This document shows, one piece after another, positions 63,015-64,000 of a DNA stretch of 64,000 nucleotides; the first letter of the stretch is position 1, and every line of letters begins with the position of its first letter. This DNA is from Oscillatoriales cyanobacterium CG2_30_40_61 (GTDB taxonomy: Bacteria > Cyanobacteriota > Cyanobacteriia > Cyanobacteriales > Microcoleaceae), in contig MNYZ01000080.1 in the NCBI GenBank assembly GCA_001873365.1, forward strand, positions 1 to 64,000, given 5' to 3'. Both the position numbers and the translations under genes were made by a program. The notes under the pieces are model-generated. The model was given only the letters and a program-made list of their open reading frames with translations, was not told the DNA's origin and did not search any database.

Positions 63015-63163
63015 AGAAATCGGGTTTCTTTTCCAGATTATTGGTAATAAACAGATTTGTATAGAAACCAGATTTCTTATTCTTGGGTGGGGTGTCCAGA
63101 AATCGGGTTTCTTTTCCAGATTATTGGTAATAAACAAAAGATTTGTATAGAAACCCGATTTCT
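63015..63163. repeat. Direct duplication of a hairpin repeat (family A)
   Basis: Two copies of a unit of about 65 bp (63015-63077 and 63098-63163), each beginning AGAAATCGGGTTTCT and ending with its inverted counterpart, joined by TTCCAGATTATTGGTAATAA. It follows the methyltransferase gene. This is the longest locus of the family. Confidence 0.9.
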
Positions 63164-63267
63164 AATCTGGGGTGGGGTTGGGCGGGTTTATCAAGGTTAA
63201 TTATAGGATGTGAAAGATTGGGGAGAACCCGCCCCTACGAATAATTTTAAATAGATTTTGAGTAAAA

Positions 63268-63678
63268 TTAAGGTGAACTTGCTAATAATTCTCCTGGGGA
63301 TAAAATAGTAATGGGAGAGTTAATAAATCCTTGTAAATCACGGGTAACAATTGCATCTAAGTTTTCATTGATTGCACAAGCGAGTTGCACTGCATCTTCA
63401 AAATCATCTAAATTTAAAGCCAGTGCTGCTTTGAGAATATCTTGATTAACAGCACAAACTTCTAAAGTTAATAACAAGTCAGAAACATACTGTTTGCCAA
63501 TTTGGGAATTGCTCTGTTTTTTGACAATATAAAAAATATCAGTTAATGTCGTTGCTGTTACATAACCGATGATTTGACCGGATCGAATTGCCTGAAATAA
63601 CCGATCAGCATCTTCAAAAAAGGGTATCCTAGCCAGTAAACTATCTAAAATAATATTAGTATCTAGTAATATCCTCAT
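63268..63678 (-). CDS. PIN-domain toxin (VapC-like)
   Basis: 136 residues. PIN acidic residues are Asp6 in LLDTNIILD, Asp47 in LTDIFY, Asp95 in FEDAVQLA and Asp114 in VTRDLQGF. The length is normal. It overlaps the antitoxin gene by 4 bp on the same strand. From the family, a Mg2+-dependent RNase. Confidence 0.9.
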   Translation of the reverse strand: MRILLDTNIILDSLLARIPFFEDADRLFQAIRSGQIIGYVTATTLTDIFYIVKKQSNSQIGKQYVSDLLLTLEVCAVNQDILKAALALNLDDFEDAVQLACAINENLDAIVTRDLQGFINSPITILSPGELLASSP

Positions 63679-63908
63679 TTGAGATACTTTTCCGTTAAAC
63701 TTTCATCCTTTAATCTTTCTACATCTTCATCGGTTAATTCAACGTTATCCGTTTTTAAACTTCCCCGCAAACGTTCCCAAACTCCATCAGGAACATCAGG
63801 ACGAGGACGCAATTCTTGAGACAGCGAATGAATAATAGACTCTACCAGTAATAACCGTTCATGAACGGGAAGTTGATAAGCGGCATTTTTTAATTCTTGT
63901 AAATCCAT
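63675..63908 (-). CDS. Antitoxin of the PIN-toxin pair
   Basis: 77 residues. The N terminus (LKNAAYQLPVHERLLLVESIIHSL) resembles short addiction-module helices of the type 'L-x-x-x-E-R-L-x-L-V-E', and the C terminus is acidic and flexible (ELTDEDVERLKDES). It precedes the toxin with a 4-bp overlap, as antitoxins do. The exact family is not certain. Confidence 0.75.
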   Translation of the reverse strand: MDLQELKNAAYQLPVHERLLLVESIIHSLSQELRPRPDVPDGVWERLRGSLKTDNVELTDEDVERLKDESLTEKYLK

Positions 63909-64000
63909 GGTTAATTTTTCCTCTCTATTTCTTCAATTATATCTGATCTTATTATTATTGGGTATCGGACTTCAATAAATGCCAACATTCACTAGCGATC

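Noticed and set aside
1-64000. tRNA, rRNA or self-splicing intron genes
   Set aside because: I saw no cloverleaf, rRNA signature or intron core in any intergenic region, but this was by eye only; a covariance-model scan would be decisive.

Overview
The window is chromosomal DNA from a cyanobacterium. The direct evidence is a ferrochelatase with a C-terminal chlorophyll-binding helix, a Ycf51 protein, a phycobilisome linker next to a phycobilisome-fold protein, two FtsH proteases in tandem, a multi-GAF sensor kinase with cyanobacteriochrome-type cysteines, PEP-CTERM and RTX surface proteins, and about twenty or more HIP1 octamers (GCGATCGC, e.g. 5098-5105). The moderately AT-rich sequence, the many intergenic hairpin repeats and the heptamer tandem repeats suggest a filamentous Oscillatoriales/Microcoleaceae strain such as Planktothrix. 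That assignment is inference. No rRNA, tRNA, CRISPR array or intact insertion sequence was seen.

Layout. 0.1-5.6 kb: an SGNH hydrolase followed by a purine-degradation cluster (FAD urate hydroxylase, HIU hydrolase, OHCU decarboxylase, guanine deaminase), split by a PIN-type toxin-antitoxin pair. 5.6-15.6 kb: envelope and housekeeping genes (SH3-L,D-transpeptidase-like, Ycf51, slipin, acyltransferase, LarC, YciO/Sua5, MAPEG, O-antigen-ligase-like), a 53-codon gene and an aminotransferase remnant. 11.9-18.7 kb: three c-di-GMP genes. 18.7-21.9 kb: a conserved recombinase-like gene, a VOC protein and the phycobilisome pair. 22.3-26.2 kb: two ftsH genes separated by four triloop hairpins. 26.2-35.6 kb: DUF29, multicopper oxidase, Fe-type alcohol dehydrogenase, aminotransferase, MidA-type methyltransferase, PEP-CTERM protein, saccharopine-dehydrogenase-like protein and a Pro-rich membrane protein. 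35.8-39.1 kb: ureE, ureF, ureG, ureD and ureA, without ureB or ureC. 39.2-47 kb: HtrA protease, a response regulator-GGDEF gene directly before a four-GAF hybrid kinase, and a SpoIID-like protein. 47.2-54.4 kb: a 1366-residue RTX/VCBS surface protein with about 1.6 kb of TPEP repeats, downstream of and co-oriented with a TPR/O-GlcNAc-transferase-like protein. 54.8-64 kb: RNase Z, a PP2C/VWA pair, a DUF6883/DUF4926 pair, a secreted FAD oxidoreductase, DUF4126, ferrochelatase, a methyltransferase and a VapBC-like pair.

How the genes fit together. The purine genes would turn guanine into xanthine and urate into allantoin. The urease genes further on could recover nitrogen from urea, though the links between the two are not in the window. 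The GAF kinase and its neighbouring GGDEF regulator look like a light-to-c-di-GMP circuit: GAF1 and GAF3 carry both a DXCF motif and a second cysteine 28 residues later. The glycosyltransferase-adhesin pair looks like a dedicated system for modifying a Ser/Thr-rich secreted protein. Several families of palindromic or tandem repeats sit at gene 3' ends, and in at least five genes they supply the stop codon or the last codons.
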